A stretch of 64,000 nt of DNA from Allodiplogaster sudhausi (Eukaryota > Nematoda > Chromadorea > Rhabditida > Diplogasteridae), in assembly GCA_945643635.1 (NCBI GenBank), contig CALZFC010000268.1, positions 3,282,501-3,346,500 of the forward strand, in the 5' to 3' direction. The notes below the pieces were generated by a model. The model was not told the origin of the DNA, made no database searches, and saw nothing but the letters and a program-made list of their open reading frames with translations. Shown one piece after another: positions 1-9,597 of the stretch (position 1 is its first letter; every line of letters begins with the position of its first letter). The position numbers and the translations under genes were made by a program.

Positions 1-1201
1 CGAGCACACAGACTTTTAAAATGCCATTTTACAACTTTTTTCATTAAAGTTATTAAGAAAATAAATACCGTATTTTCACTATCGTGAAGTTCACTATACA
101 CACGACAAAAAGACACACACGAAATATGACATATTCTGCATCTCTGTTTGCTCGCCAAAGTTGCGTATTTTTCTATTTTTCTATTTCGCCCATTTCTGCC
201 ATTGTTGGTGCACATCACTGTATATATGCATGCACGTTGATACATAAATGTGATATCGTTTTGAATTTCCCGCCAAGCAGAAATTAGCCGTAGATCTGAA
301 CTTAAACATAAAGCATGTGTACAACATAACCTGTTTGCCGTCTTACGGAAAGCCTCTCTGGCAGCTTACTCTCTCCTTCTCTCTCTCTCTCTCTCTTTCT
401 TTCTCTCACATACTTCCAGATAATAATACGATAGGTGACAGAAATACCACATCGGCTTTCGATTAAAATATGGTTAGCTGTTCAACTGTATGTCATCCCC
501 TCTCTCTCTTTCTTCCTTCTTTTTTTTGTGGTAGACGCTGCTTTTCTTTTAGTGCTTCTAACCGCTCCTTTTCTGTTCTTTCTGCCTTTTTTCTATCCCC
601 CCCTCTCTCTCTCATTCTCTGTCTCTCTATGTCTCTCTCTCTCGATCTCTCACACTATCTCATATTCCCCGAGGCATGCTCGCGATAGACAGCAACAAAG
701 TGAGTGCTTGTGCTGTTCCCGTTCGAACGGATTCGAGGAAGGGATGCGTGACATGGGAAAGACAGAAAAGAGAGAGAGAGAGAGAGAGAGAGTTTTAGAG
801 ACAGAGAAAGGGAGAGAGAGAGGGAAAGAGAGCGGGAGACAAGAGATAGAGAGAGTTGGAGAGACAGAGAGAAGGAGAGACAGGGAGAGGGAGACGGAGA
901 GAGTGAGGGAGGGAGGGAGACAGGGAGAGGGAGAGAGAGAGAAAGAGAGAGACATCAAAGTAGGAAGGAAGAGCAAAACTGAAAAAAAAATCCTTGAAAT
1001 CTCCCCACGACGCGTTTGCCTGGTCGTGGGAACAACCAAGGAAAACCGCCGTGAAAGCGTGCCCATAAGATCGCTTTTTTCCATAGAACTCTTTTCTAAT
1101 CGCCTCCCTCTCTACTTTCAACTCTCTCTCTCTCTTTCTCTCTCTCTCTCTATTCTTCTAGATCTCTCTCTCTATCCTTCTCTTCTTCTCTCCTTCGCTC
1201 T

Positions 1202-1240
<39 letters not shown>

Positions 1241-1501
1241 TGCACCCTCTGTCTCCGTCACCTGGCCAGTATCAAATGGCAGGAACATAGTAGCGGAGTC
1301 ACTTTGCGCACTTCCGAGACATTCTTGTGTCATATATGAAGATGGCAGTCGGGGAGATATCATTTCCGCTATCTTTGACTACCCGGATAAGGGACATATG
1401 TATCTGTGTACCCATATGTAAGCATGACGGTGAAAGATGAGATGGATGGAAGAGGGATTTTCTGTCTTGTGGCCGGAGCCGGAAGAAGGCTCGAGAGAGG
1501 T

Positions 1502-1551
<50 letters not shown>

Positions 1552-1904
1552 AAGAAAGAGGGAGAGAGGGAGAGACAGAAGAGGAGAGAGAGACAGGGAC
1601 AGAAGAGAGAGAGAGAGAGAAGGAGAGAGAGAGAAAAAGAGAGAGAGGGAGAGAGAGAGAGAGAACCACCTCTTCCTGTTATGTGCCTCCTGGCCGTGTC
1701 AAGAGGGTGGTGGTAGCCACGATCTTCTATCATGTTTTCGACTTGTGACATCCTCTCGATCTCATGAAAACATAGCTCTATGTAGTCATCGGGAATGAGA
1801 AGCTGGGTACATCTCTCTGCCTCTTCTTCTCTCTTTCTTGCTCTCTCTCTCTCTCTCTCTCTTTTCTCTTACCCCCTCTCTCTCTCGTTCTCTTTCTCTC
1901 TCGT

Positions 1905-1936
<32 letters not shown>

Positions 1937-1987
1937 CATCTCTCTTCTGCTCTCTCTCAACCTCTTTGTCCCTCAATTGTCCACCGG
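1..1987. repeat. Microsatellite-rich flank with no gene seen
   Basis: The first 420 bases are AT-rich and unremarkable. From about 370 to 1975 the sequence is mostly alternating blocks of (CT)n and (GA)n with short unique islands, for example near 700-760, 1000-1090, 1255-1490 and 1665-1800. The long open frames here read through the dinucleotide repeats as Ser-Leu or Arg-Glu strings on both strands, so I do not count them as genes. The islands may hold short exons, but none has a splice-consistent frame I can support. Confidence 0.8.
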
Positions 1988-1993
1988 CACCGC
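1988..1993. repeat. Left target-site duplication (CACCGC) of the Polinton
   Basis: CACCGC directly precedes the left terminus (ATGATGAGTGTG) and is repeated exactly after the right terminus at 23817-23822. Polinton/Maverick integrases are known to make 6-bp duplications. No such duplication flanks the internal terminus at 17557. Confidence 0.93.
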
Positions 1994-2631
1994 ATGATGA
2001 GTGTGCTGACCGTCTTAACCAAGTGAAATTTTTCTAAGTCCAGAACACCCGTTGAAATTTTCGCCCGTTATTTTTCTAAGTCCAGAACTCCCGTTGAAAT
2101 TTTCGCCCGTTATTTTTCTAAGTCCAGAAGTCCCCGTTGAAATTTTCACCCGATATTTTTCTAAGTCCAGAGCGTCCAGTTGAAATTTTTCCCGTTATTT
2201 TTCTAAGTCCAGGATTCATTCCACCTCGTTCTTGACCTGTGGAAATATCACAAGTCCAGGATCCCGACGGGAATCGAACCTGGGTCGCTTGCATCACAAG
2301 TCGTGACGTTACCAATGAGCTATTCGGTCATCATACCAACTTGCAAGTAAAGATGTAGACATTCGTGTGGAATGTGATCATACATCACATGATCACAGAT
2401 TATATCCAAGGGGATAATATTTTTCAGCTAGTCGAAATATCACAAGTCCGGAATAAATAGAGCAATTGATATTGCCCCGAGGAGGAATCGAACCAGAACC
2501 TTTTGATTTGAAAACAAACTCACTACCAATCGACCGTCATGCCAACTCTCAACTGAATATGTAGACATGCAAACGTGTATGTGATAGTGATACATATTTT
2601 CCCAAGTCCAAAACCCCTCGTGAATTATTCA
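1994..2631. repeat. Left terminal inverted repeat of the Polinton
   Basis: This 638-bp repeat is inverted relative to 16921-17557 and 23221-23816. From the outside in it holds a terminal block of about 37 bp, four copies of a 42-bp iteron (about 2031-2216), and two tandem tRNA-like segments with the box GGTTCGATTCC (seen here as its reverse complement near 2270 and 2487). At about 2525 it lacks an 8-bp stretch that the internal copy keeps. The right outer copy lacks it too. Confidence 0.9.
2031..2216. repeat. 42-bp subterminal iterons, four copies
   Basis: Four tandem units, each beginning on the reverse strand with TGGACTTAGAAAAATA and ending TTTCAACGGGAGTTC or a variant. The same array has four units at 17337-17516 and three at 23640-23771. 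Subterminal arrays like this could be integrase or terminal-protein binding sites, but that is inference. Confidence 0.85.
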
Positions 2632-2722
2632 CCCTTGTATTTTTCCCAAAACTTATTCCATTATTGGTCTGTCGTAATATTACAAGTCCATTACACATTT
2701 TATCAAATTCAATATATAACAA

Positions 2723-3236
2723 TCACGATGATGCACAATTCTCAAGAACAGATTTTTCACGAATATTATTGAGGGTGACATTGTGAAACACTGCAGATTG
2801 GATTCTCTGGTTGGCGACGATACAAGAATTGCAGAGACGAATATGCGTCATGTTGTTGGTCGTAGTGTCGTTAAGCTTTGCACAAACGTTGCAAACGGCA
2901 ATGACGATGAATCGGTGGCTTTTCAAGAGGTGTCCGTGATTGCTTACTTGAGATGGCCGTTGGAAGGCATCAACGAGTTCCTTGAAGCTCTTCTGCAAAT
3001 TTATAACAAATGGTGAAATTGCAAGAGCACGAGAAAAGTATACCTTTGCCTTAGGTTCATCCTTTGCAGTCGCAGTAAACCTTCGTTTGCGTTCACGAAG
3101 CTGAAAATGAATGATATATAGAAAAAATTCAAAAACATGCAATTTTAAACAAAACCTTTTCCTTACGCGAAGTTTTTGAATGCGAGGAAATGGAAGACGA
3201 AGAAGATGAAGATGAAGAAGACTGGGAACGAACCAT
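2723..3236 (-). CDS. Polinton small basic zinc-ribbon-like protein (left copy, intact)
   Basis: This is the last minus-strand gene before the left terminus. The chosen ATG (3236) gives a Ser-rich start followed by a basic stretch. An intron (GTTTTG...TTTCAG) separates this from the exon beginning LRERKRRF. A second candidate intron is 51 bp, a multiple of three and free of stops, so it may be spliced or retained. The C-terminal half has two Cys pairs, CNVC and CNSC, spaced CX2C-X16-CX2C like a zinc ribbon, and ends NCASS. I do not recognise the family. A DNA-binding or structural role in the element is inference. The right copy (22617-23129) has a 1-bp deletion between the basic region and the Cys pairs, so this left copy is the intact one. 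Confidence 0.6.
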
Positions 3237-3270
3237 TTGACCTGATTGAATTTTTCAAGTAATGACTGCC

Positions 3271-3600
3271 TCAGTCGTCAAAGGGGCGGAACTGCACATA
3301 GACGTTATCAGATTCGTCTGTGAGTAGTTGAATAGTACCAAGGGGTCGAATGTAACGTGCATGACGTGGCTGATAAATTTCCTCACCACTGTGAGCGCGC
3401 TTAATGTGTCGACGTAGATTAAAACCAGTCGAGAATACATTTCCGCAATCTTCACAGTTAAAAGCCTTTTTCTCGATATTGGATTCTACAGAAGGAACAG
3501 GCATAGTTTCAGCAATGTTCTTTCCTTTAGATTCAATAGTTGTACTAGTTGCAGCAGGTGCAGAAGCAGGAGAGGATGCCTTACGATCACCAGCAGTCAT
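3271..3600 (-). CDS. Polinton C2H2 zinc-finger protein (left copy)
   Basis: A 109-residue protein. The first half is Ser/Thr/Ala/Pro-rich and looks disordered. Then comes one classical C2H2 finger beginning FNCEDCGNVFS and ending HIKRAH (C-X2-C-X12-H-X4-H). The C-terminal tail ends VQFRPFDD. The ATG at 3600 is chosen because it lies about 40 bp downstream of a TATAAAAG box. One finger can bind DNA or protein; the partner is unknown. It follows the protease gene, whose stop lies just upstream of this ATG. The right copy is 22253-22582 and differs by one residue. Confidence 0.75.
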   Translation of the reverse strand: MTAGDRKASSPASAPAATSTTIESKGKNIAETMPVPSVESNIEKKAFNCEDCGNVFSTGFNLRRHIKRAHSGEEIYQPRHARYIRPLGTIQLLTDESDNVYVQFRPFDD

Positions 3601-3604
3601 CGTG

Positions 3605-4111
3605 TCAATGTGAAACAATGACTTTGGAAAGGGGGGCTTTTATACACTGCCTGAGGTGAGTCATAAACCAGCGAATAACTATTTCGTCATTCATGACATA
3701 ATGACGTGTACTAAAATATTTCGCAATAGTTGCCATTTTATTTCCACGACAACGTAAATAAAGAAAGAATAGACAGTAGTGACCACAAACTACACTAGTT
3801 GTACTTTGAATTCTATGAGGAAAATATTGAACATGTGAAAATTGTTCAAGCCATTTGGCAAGCAATTCTGGGGGCTTACTTGCTGTTGAATCATAGTATT
3901 CAGCAGAATTAGTAGCGTTTACATATACGGCAACCCAGTGTTCACCTGTACTATGAGAATCTCCTGTATTCCAAACAATACACAAGGGTCTGCGTTCTGG
4001 TAGGACAAGTTTTGTATCACAAGGGAAACTACCAAGATAATAGACACGTGTTGTAGAACAAGTTTCCAAGAAATTGTTTATTTCTACATTTGTTAAAGGA
4101 AAAATATGCAT
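3605..4111 (-). CDS. PRO: Polinton adenovirus-type cysteine protease (left copy)
   Basis: A 168-residue protein of the adenain/Ulp1-like C5 fold used by Polintons to mature capsids. The expected catalytic set is visible in order: His58 in GEHWVAVY, Asp74 in EYYDS, Gln102 in RIQSTTS and Cys109 in VVCGHYC. An in-frame TTG 11 codons upstream also extends the frame, but the ATG at 4111 is preferred. It lies after the capsid genes in the order capsid, 130-aa protein, protease, zinc finger. The right copy (21742-22248) appears identical in protein sequence, so both copies look functional. That the substrate is the element's own capsid proteins is inferred from the family. Confidence 0.88.
   Translation of the reverse strand: MHIFPLTNVEINNFLETCSTTRVYYLGSFPCDTKLVLPERRPLCIVWNTGDSHSTGEHWVAVYVNATNSAEYYDSTASKPPELLAKWLEQFSHVQYFPHRIQSTTSVVCGHYCLFFLYLRCRGNKMATIAKYFSTRHYVMNDEIVIRWFMTHLRQCIKAPLSKVIVSH
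3637..3644 (-). promoter_or_regulatory. TATA box of the zinc-finger gene (left copy)
   Basis: TATAAAAG on the minus strand lies about 40 bp upstream of the zinc-finger ATG, inside the 3' end of the protease frame. It is conserved exactly in the right arm at 22209-22216. The spacing suits a core promoter with a very short leader. Confidence 0.5.
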
Positions 4112-4133
4112 TGCTCGTGAATATGATGCACAA

Positions 4134-4575
4134 TCAAATTTCAACTGCTAGCAGTTCAATTGGAAAAAGGTTTCCGTTGGATGCCGATAACAGAGGCAGC
4201 TTCATCGCGCGCACTTGGACACCATGTTGGCACGACATATAATCCTGAACAATATTTATAATTATCAGATAAATGATAAATAAATATTCTAACCTTTAGC
4301 CAAACCTTGACAGGTCTCACACCCAATGTACTGTGACGACCTTCCACTGTCAATCTGACAGTGATTCGAGTAGAAGCGTTGGTGCCGGGGACGATGTGAG
4401 CACGCTCCAACAGGAAATTGTTGGGGCCAAGATGAGAGATAAATATGCGGCGTCTTCGTAGTGTGCTATCGATGTTGTCAATTTCTGCGGCGGACAAAAC
4501 GGTATCCTCCTCGATTCGAATTCCACAAGTAAAGTAGATGAAGACGGAGAGTGGAACGCGACTCGGAAGAACCAT
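4134..4575 (-). CDS. Polinton 130-aa protein of unknown role, two exons (left copy)
   Basis: Exon 1 is 4294-4575 and exon 2 is 4134-4244, around a 49-bp intron (GTTAGAAT...GTTCAG). Splicing gives a 130-residue product ending LAVEI. Reading through instead gives a 139-residue alternative with an implausible tail. The ATG overlaps the stop of the major capsid gene (TAATG). The N-terminus (LPSRVPLSVFIYFTCGIRIE) looks like beta strands, and the middle is basic. I do not recognise the family. Its position directly after the major capsid gene suggests a morphogenesis role. The right copy is 21278-21719. Confidence 0.6.
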
Positions 4576-5870
4576 TATGCCTGTTGATCATTAAAAACGT
4601 TACGAAAGTGATCAATTTGGTAAAGACCATCATATTCAGCATAAATCACGAGTTGAAGACCATTGTCGGGTGTTTTCTCGGAAAAACGCATCGATAATTG
4701 TGTTGTACCACTACGCACTAGTTCAAAGTCTGCGTTAGTGTCCGTTGATGAAAGATTAAATGCAAATAAAGAAAAGCCTTTCTTGTACATTTTGCATCCT
4801 ATTGCCAAGTCACGATTTTCACCAACAGCACCAATATTCTCATAAAACATGACGAAAGCTTCAGCAAAAGAATTAGTTTTGAAATTTATCTTTTGAGGTT
4901 GCGCTGGAAAAGTTACACCACCAGCATCTATACATACTTCCGAAATGTTAAAGCTTTGGAAATTAAAGGGGGAATGTGAAACACTACCCTCATAGGCATT
5001 TTGGTCTATACAGCCAATAAAAATACGGCGAGGAATTAAATCTGTAAAGATTGTAGAGAAGGGAAAATCAAAGCGACCACCCGGTACAGAGACAACGCGT
5101 ACTCTGGTACGTCTATAGGGATATCGTGCAGGATAGGATAGGAGGGTTTGTTCAAGGGCAAGATTAACAGAACTGATCACATCAACAGCACGAATAAGAA
5201 GTTTCATTGAGACGACCTCAATTTTTGCACCATTAGGCGCTGCATCATGACATTCTAGCACAAAAGCATCGCTATTGCGATGGAAGGTAAACTGAACGTT
5301 TAAATGTGGTAATAGTAGTCGGTCAGTTGTGAAATGGTCAATATGAACAGGAGAAACAATGTCCAACTCGCCCGTTGAAGAAATTGCGTCTAATCTACTC
5401 TTATATCCCTTATTATCTGCACTGTCAAGACCAACATCATTGTCTTCAAAGTAACCAGCCACTTGAAGTATTCCAAACTTTCGATCTGTACTATGTGTCA
5501 AAAGCGTCTCGAGGTACGCCTTGTATGCATACTGACTACATTCAAATATTTGTTGGTTATTGATTTGCAAGTTGACTTGATCAAAAAAAGTTCCACCGAT
5601 ATAGTTTATTAACGCATACTTGGACACTTTTGTGGTATCATTATGAACAAGTTTTAGTTTAAACGCAATGTAACACTTGCAAACCTACAAGAAATGTCTC
5701 GAGTCAACAATGTTAAAAGTAAAAGGTCCAGTGTTGTTAACTGGTGTGCTTGTTGGAATTGAAAGCCATCGAGCAGAATCAAAGGCAACTTGTGTTGAAG
5801 GAATGTCAAAAAAGGAAAGTTCACTACGTGTTGAGGGTGGTGATTTGGGATCTATTAGTTTACCAACCAT
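4575..5870 (-). pseudogene. Polinton major capsid protein, premature stop (left copy)
   Basis: This is the left copy of the double jelly-roll major capsid gene. It is collinear over 431 codons with the intact right copy at 19983-21278. Codon 62 is CAG (Gln) in the right arm and TAG here (5685-5687), and the frame then stays open to the normal end at 4575. So this copy would give a 61-residue fragment, or a 350-residue product if translation restarted at an internal ATG. A few substitutions elsewhere (for example Thr to Ser and Glu to Cys changes in the middle) also separate the copies. The stop looks recent, because the rest of the frame is undamaged. Confidence 0.87.
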
Positions 5871-6367
5871 TACGTAAATATATCACTCTGAAATTTTTGA
5901 ACAACAGGTCGCGACCGACGTTTTCGAACGACTGAATGTCGTCCCTTTCTAGATGTCTTTCTTTTAGGTTTACGTTTCTTTGTCTTTTTCTTTTGTGTCT
6001 TTCTTTTCTTTGAAATTTGTCGGCGGACACGAGAACCAGTACCACCTTGCAATGCAGAAGTAGCTCGATTAACAAGGGAACGATATGCTTGAGGTCCATG
6101 TACACGAAAACTTTCTTCTAATGGTTTTCCGGATGAAACGTCGTCGACGACATTGGCACTAGCGTTAAGTGCTTCAGTGAGGATTGATCGTCCGGAGCTA
6201 CGAGTAAGCGGCAAAATGAAGTTAAAGAGTTTCGAGAGGACACCACCAACGCCACTACCACCACGCTGATAAGGAATACCACGGAAACCACTGCCACTTT
6301 GGCGTGCTTGTTCCAAGAAGACGGCATGCCAGTCAATGGAATTATCGGGGTCATAAGTGACATGCAT
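5870..6367 (-). CDS. Polinton small basic virion-type protein (left copy)
   Basis: A 165-residue protein starting MHVTYDPDNSIDW. The central part is Gly-rich, followed by an amphipathic stretch (KLFNFILPLTRS). The C-terminal 50 residues are dominated by Lys and Arg (RKTQKKKTKKRK). Small proteins of this build are common in Polintons beside the capsid genes. By analogy with adenovirus internal proteins it could condense DNA or disrupt membranes, which is inference. Its TAA overlaps the ATG of the major capsid gene (TAATG). The right copy is 19486-19983 with a few substitutions. Confidence 0.7.
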   Translation of the reverse strand: MHVTYDPDNSIDWHAVFLEQARQSGSGFRGIPYQRGGSGVGGVLSKLFNFILPLTRSSGRSILTEALNASANVVDDVSSGKPLEESFRVHGPQAYRSLVNRATSALQGGTGSRVRRQISKKRKTQKKKTKKRKPKRKTSRKGRHSVVRKRRSRPVVQKFQSDIFT

Positions 6368-6375
6368 TTTTCTTA

Positions 6376-7185
6376 TTATTGCAATCGGAAGGCGTGGCGA
6401 CGTGAACGAAAGTGAAGTTGAATACAAACGGCGCCAGAATGAAAGTTAACAACCTCGTCCTGATTGTTTTTTATACTAATGTGTATCGAGTCAACGTATC
6501 GAGACTTTATTGGAAGGTATTGGGGGCGGAAAAAGGCAGAATAAACATTGTCACCAGGACTTCCTTCAACCGTAAGCACTTTAAGTAGAGGACTAAGAAC
6601 ATTGGAAACAATTTGGTTTTCGATGATATTTGTGTAAATGTAAAATATATCTTTCGCTACGTGTACGGAATGTTTTCCGACATACTGTCCATCTGAATAG
6701 CCAACAAGTCTTGTGGCCAGACCAAGTAAATAGGCTATTTTTTTTGACATGCTAACTGCGTAAACATCTTCAGGTTGTTTGATGGTACATTTTCGTGTAA
6801 TGCTATTGTATGTTATAAAGTCGTTGGTAATATCTTTCTTGGTGGTAAGGTTGTACGAGGTGGCTACTTCCACATTAATCAAAGAAATTAAATCGTCAAC
6901 CTTTTCGTATGAATTCGGGGGAATGGTTACGACCGTTCGAATACTTTCCCCCTTGTTTGTCTTATCAAAATACTCTAGAATAATATTGTTCTCGTTAAAG
7001 TCGTCCTTTTCTTGTTTTGTAGTAATTCTGTCATATGTATTGGGGTAAATAATTTCGGTCATTGCAACCTCATAGTCTGATTTAAAATGCAAAGGTGCAG
7101 GAAGACGAATACGAAAATCACCAATTTTATCACCTTCATGTGTATTGCTTATCAGGTAAACATAAAAGTCATCATTGTTATTCAT
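6376..7185 (-). CDS. Polinton minor capsid (penton-type) protein (left copy, intact)
   Basis: A 269-residue protein beginning MNNNDDFYVYLISN and ending SRRHAFRLQ. Early strand-rich text (IGDFRIRLPAPLHF, YEVAMTEIIYPNT) and a late strand (VCIQLHFRSRR) fit the single jelly-roll minor capsid protein that Polintons encode beside the major capsid gene. This copy is intact. The right copy (18672-19502) lost one A in a run of six, which changes its last 30 or so residues. The next gene upstream, the membrane protein, ends 2 bp before this ATG, so the genes are packed as in a virus. Confidence 0.8.
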   Translation of the reverse strand: MNNNDDFYVYLISNTHEGDKIGDFRIRLPAPLHFKSDYEVAMTEIIYPNTYDRITTKQEKDDFNENNIILEYFDKTNKGESIRTVVTIPPNSYEKVDDLISLINVEVATSYNLTTKKDITNDFITYNSITRKCTIKQPEDVYAVSMSKKIAYLLGLATRLVGYSDGQYVGKHSVHVAKDIFYIYTNIIENQIVSNVLSPLLKVLTVEGSPGDNVYSAFFRPQYLPIKSRYVDSIHISIKNNQDEVVNFHSGAVCIQLHFRSRRHAFRLQ

Positions 7186-7187
7186 AT

Positions 7188-7466
7188 TTAGACGGGTGGA
7201 TGTGTATTATAACGTCGGCTTGGAATGGTCGTTGAAGGAAGAAGATAGCCAATACACGAGGAAAGGGTTACAATCCAAAGTTTATTGTCGTCGTTACGTG
7301 TGCCAAAAGTTAGATTATATATCGACACTAGAACAACTGTATAAATAAGTATTACTTGTGCAATGTAGACAAACAGCGCACGTGAACACGACACTTCACC
7401 ACAATGCCACGAAGCACTTCTAGTTTCCTCAGGGGCGGGTGACAATTGTTCTAGCATGTTTTGCAT
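7188..7466 (-). CDS. Polinton small membrane protein (left copy)
   Basis: A 92-residue protein with two hydrophobic segments, about residues 30-55 (ALFVYIAQVILIYTVV...) and 68-84 (KLWIVTLSSCIGYLLPS). Two Cys come before the first segment (HCGEVSC). Comparable small two-span proteins occur in other Polintons next to integrase, from memory, and have no known role. In the right arm this ATG lies inside the 3' end of integrase. Here the integrase frame is shortened by a deletion and ends 11 bp upstream. Confidence 0.65.
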   Translation of the reverse strand: MQNMLEQLSPAPEETRSASWHCGEVSCSRALFVYIAQVILIYTVVLVSIYNLTFGTRNDDNKLWIVTLSSCIGYLLPSTTIPSRRYNTHPPV

Positions 7467-7477
7467 CGATCCAAGAA

Positions 7478-8512
7478 TCAAATGAAGGTGGGTAACCAAC
7501 GTACTAATATTTCCTTCTTGCCCGAACGTGTTCTTCTTGCAAGAACACGTTGAATTTTATACTCGTCTTCCGCCGAAGTAATGTGTGAAACGAGTTCACG
7601 CTCGTAGACAATACTATCAATTTCCTCGCCGTTCAAATCTTCAATAATGTACGCGGGTGGGTCCTTGAACAGACACTTTTTTATGCGGAATATTTCCCGT
7701 GTAAAAGTATTCTTATATCCCTTTGTAAAAGTACCGCGAAGACGAGAAAGACGCACAGTATCGCCTGGTGCGTAACGATGCTTGGCTATGAGTTGTTTGT
7801 CCTGTGCATAAAGGGTTTGCCAAACAAATTCTGCATTTGTTGCATTTACGGACGAGGGTGCAATGCTACCAATAGAAGAAATTGGTGAATCGTTTAGTGC
7901 TTTGGTAGCATCTTGTAAAACATCCAGCCAGCGATATGTATTATGTTCGGAAAAATAACGGTATAGTCTTGTCTTTAGTCTACGTATAGTATTTTCTGCA
8001 AGTGCACACTTTACATTATGGTTCTTTGGAATACGATGTTCAATTTCGTTTTGTGCTAACAAACGTTTAAAGTTGGAATTTAAAAATTCTTTCCCTGCAT
8101 CAGTATAAAGACGAAAAGGGGACCGTCCAGAAGTTTTAATTATACGTTCGTAAGCCTTTGTTGTTTCAGCACCACTTTTATTTAAAAGAGGTTCGCACAT
8201 TACAAATCGAGATAGGACATCAACTACAACAAGAATGCAAGTATAGCCAGAATTGTGACGTTTAAGGTCGGCCATTATGGCAAGATCTGCTTGGTGGTCG
8301 CTATCAATCCATGTACACTGTGTCTTACTTGTTTTTATTCGATTCAATCTGGGAAAATGAGTAGTATATGTAGACTGTTTATGTAGAAACGCTTTAACGT
8401 CTCCAAGTTTAACTTTTAATCCTTTCTTTCGGGCAGCTTCATAAAGACGACGAACACCACTGTATCCGCCATAGCTACTAATGTCGGTATAAATTTTTTC
8501 TAGTTCTTCCAT
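7478..8512 (-). CDS. INT: Polinton retroviral-type integrase, chromodomain broken (left copy)
   Basis: The catalytic core is complete. Counting from the ATG at 8512, the DDE residues are Asp76 (DHQADLA), Asp138 (LYTDAGKEF) and Glu173 (ALAENTIRR). An N-terminal region of about 70 residues precedes it, and an SH3-like strand region follows (YAPGDTVRLSRLRG). The C-terminus should be a chromodomain. It starts as in the right copy (RVLARRTRSGKKEILVRW), but a 5-bp deletion after TACGTTGG shifts the frame and ends the protein at LPTFI, removing the aromatic-rich second half. The protein could still be catalytic, but without chromatin targeting. The first 35 bp overlap the upstream gene. The right-arm copy lacks the N-terminus but keeps the whole chromodomain. 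Confidence 0.88.
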   Translation of the reverse strand: MEELEKIYTDISSYGGYSGVRRLYEAARKKGLKVKLGDVKAFLHKQSTYTTHFPRLNRIKTSKTQCTWIDSDHQADLAIMADLKRHNSGYTCILVVVDVLSRFVMCEPLLNKSGAETTKAYERIIKTSGRSPFRLYTDAGKEFLNSNFKRLLAQNEIEHRIPKNHNVKCALAENTIRRLKTRLYRYFSEHNTYRWLDVLQDATKALNDSPISSIGSIAPSSVNATNAEFVWQTLYAQDKQLIAKHRYAPGDTVRLSRLRGTFTKGYKNTFTREIFRIKKCLFKDPPAYIIEDLNGEEIDSIVYERELVSHITSAEDEYKIQRVLARRTRSGKKEILVRWLPTFI

Positions 8513-9269
8513 TGTATTGCGTTGGCCAAAGGGTAACTGCAAAGTTGGTGCCACGAAACTCGACAAGATCCGCACGGGCACTATTACCCAACATTAAAGG
8601 TGAAAACTTGGTTCTTTTTAGGGCTGCCCCAAATTCTTTCGCGCCTTGAACCGGATCAGAACGTGTACGCCACTGACTGGAAAAGTCTTCAATCAGTGAA
8701 GCTATATCGTACTCGTTTTGTCCAAGTGTAATCTTGTCTTTAACAACTGGGAATTCTGTGGAATTTGCAATTAAACGATTGACAAGTGTTGCAGCCTTTC
8801 TCTTAAGTGTATCATTTGAAAATTGAAGTGTCTTTAAGAAATTTTGTTCTGGTTGCGATGTCTGAGCTATTGAAGTCGTCTGTGGTTGAACATTTTGAGT
8901 TCCATTTGGTTGAACAACTTGTTTTACAGGCTGCACAGGAACAGGAGGTTGAGGTACGTCTATAGATTTTTTTACAATGGGAATGGCAGTTTGAAAACTA
9001 TGTTCTGAACTTGCTTTATCATCTTCACCTTGCCATGCAACATTTGTTTCAGGTCCTTCAGTATTTCCATGCACGTATTGTGTAAGACGCTGTAGCAAAG
9101 CACGATATCTATGCATCTTTTCTTCAGCATCAAAAATACATGAAGGTGCAAGAAGTGTATTCAAATCGTTTTCAATACGTTGAATAAAGTTTGGTTGTTG
9201 TTGTTGTTGTTGCATCATATTTGCAAGACGATCTTCAGAAACAAGCAATAATTTGTTAAATGAAGGCAT
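8478..9269 (-). CDS. Polinton protein of unknown role with Gln-rich linker
   Basis: About 263 residues from MPSFNKLLLV. A poly-Gln run lies near residue 20 and a long Gln/Pro/Thr/Val-rich linker at about 90-150. A conserved-looking C-terminal domain contains TLGQNEYDIASLIEDF and ends WPTQYNGRTRKNLYRH. This layout (short N-terminal motif, disordered linker, basic Trp-containing tail) resembles an uncharacterised protein I associate with many Polintons. Its function is unknown. It overlaps the gene before it by 14 bp and integrase by 35 bp. This is single-copy DNA except the last few codons near integrase. Confidence 0.65.
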   Translation of the reverse strand: MPSFNKLLLVSEDRLANMMQQQQQQPNFIQRIENDLNTLLAPSCIFDAEEKMHRYRALLQRLTQYVHGNTEGPETNVAWQGEDDKASSEHSFQTAIPIVKKSIDVPQPPVPVQPVKQVVQPNGTQNVQPQTTSIAQTSQPEQNFLKTLQFSNDTLKRKAATLVNRLIANSTEFPVVKDKITLGQNEYDIASLIEDFSSQWRTRSDPVQGAKEFGAALKRTKFSPLMLGNSARADLVEFRGTNFAVTLWPTQYNGRTRKNLYRH

Positions 9270-9597
9270 TGGATAGAAAGTTTGCGGCAACACCAGCAAT
9301 TACAGGAATTAAAGGTGCAAAAAATCCTGTGCCCGCCTGAATTATATGCTGTTTTGCCAAGGGGACCGTTCGGGTATAGGCAATACGTCGAATGTGTGCC
9401 ACGTAAGGCTTTAACTTCTTCTTTTGTGTCTTGGGTATATAGGCCGTACCGTGAAGAATATTACAAAGTGCCTCGACAATACAAATGACTGTGTTAGCAT
9501 CCACCTCATTAACATGACTTTCAAAATCTTTTGTTGATGCAAGAGAAGAAATCTTTTTTAAAACGTCCTTGTCCCACACTGCTTTTGCAGGATTCAT
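9256..9597 (-). CDS. Polinton small protein with C-terminal hydrophobic tail
   Basis: 113 residues from MNPAKAVWDK. An alpha-helical Cys-containing region (TVICIVEALCNIL) is followed by a basic segment (TQKKKLKPYVAHIRRIAY) and a hydrophobic Gly/Ala tail (FFAPLIPVIAGVAANFLS). This combination recurs in animal Polintons and its role is unknown. A membrane-active or core protein is possible. The ATG overlaps the TGA of the ATPase gene (ATGA), and the stop lies inside the next gene. Confidence 0.65.
   Translation of the reverse strand: MNPAKAVWDKDVLKKISSLASTKDFESHVNEVDANTVICIVEALCNILHGTAYIPKTQKKKLKPYVAHIRRIAYTRTVPLAKQHIIQAGTGFFAPLIPVIAGVAANFLSNAFI

Noticed and set aside
435..1798. Long open frames on both strands (also in 24106-29310 and 33520-48332)
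   Set aside because: They translate (CT)n and (GA)n as Ser-Leu or Arg-Glu strings, overlap on opposite strands, and lack any domain or consistent splicing.
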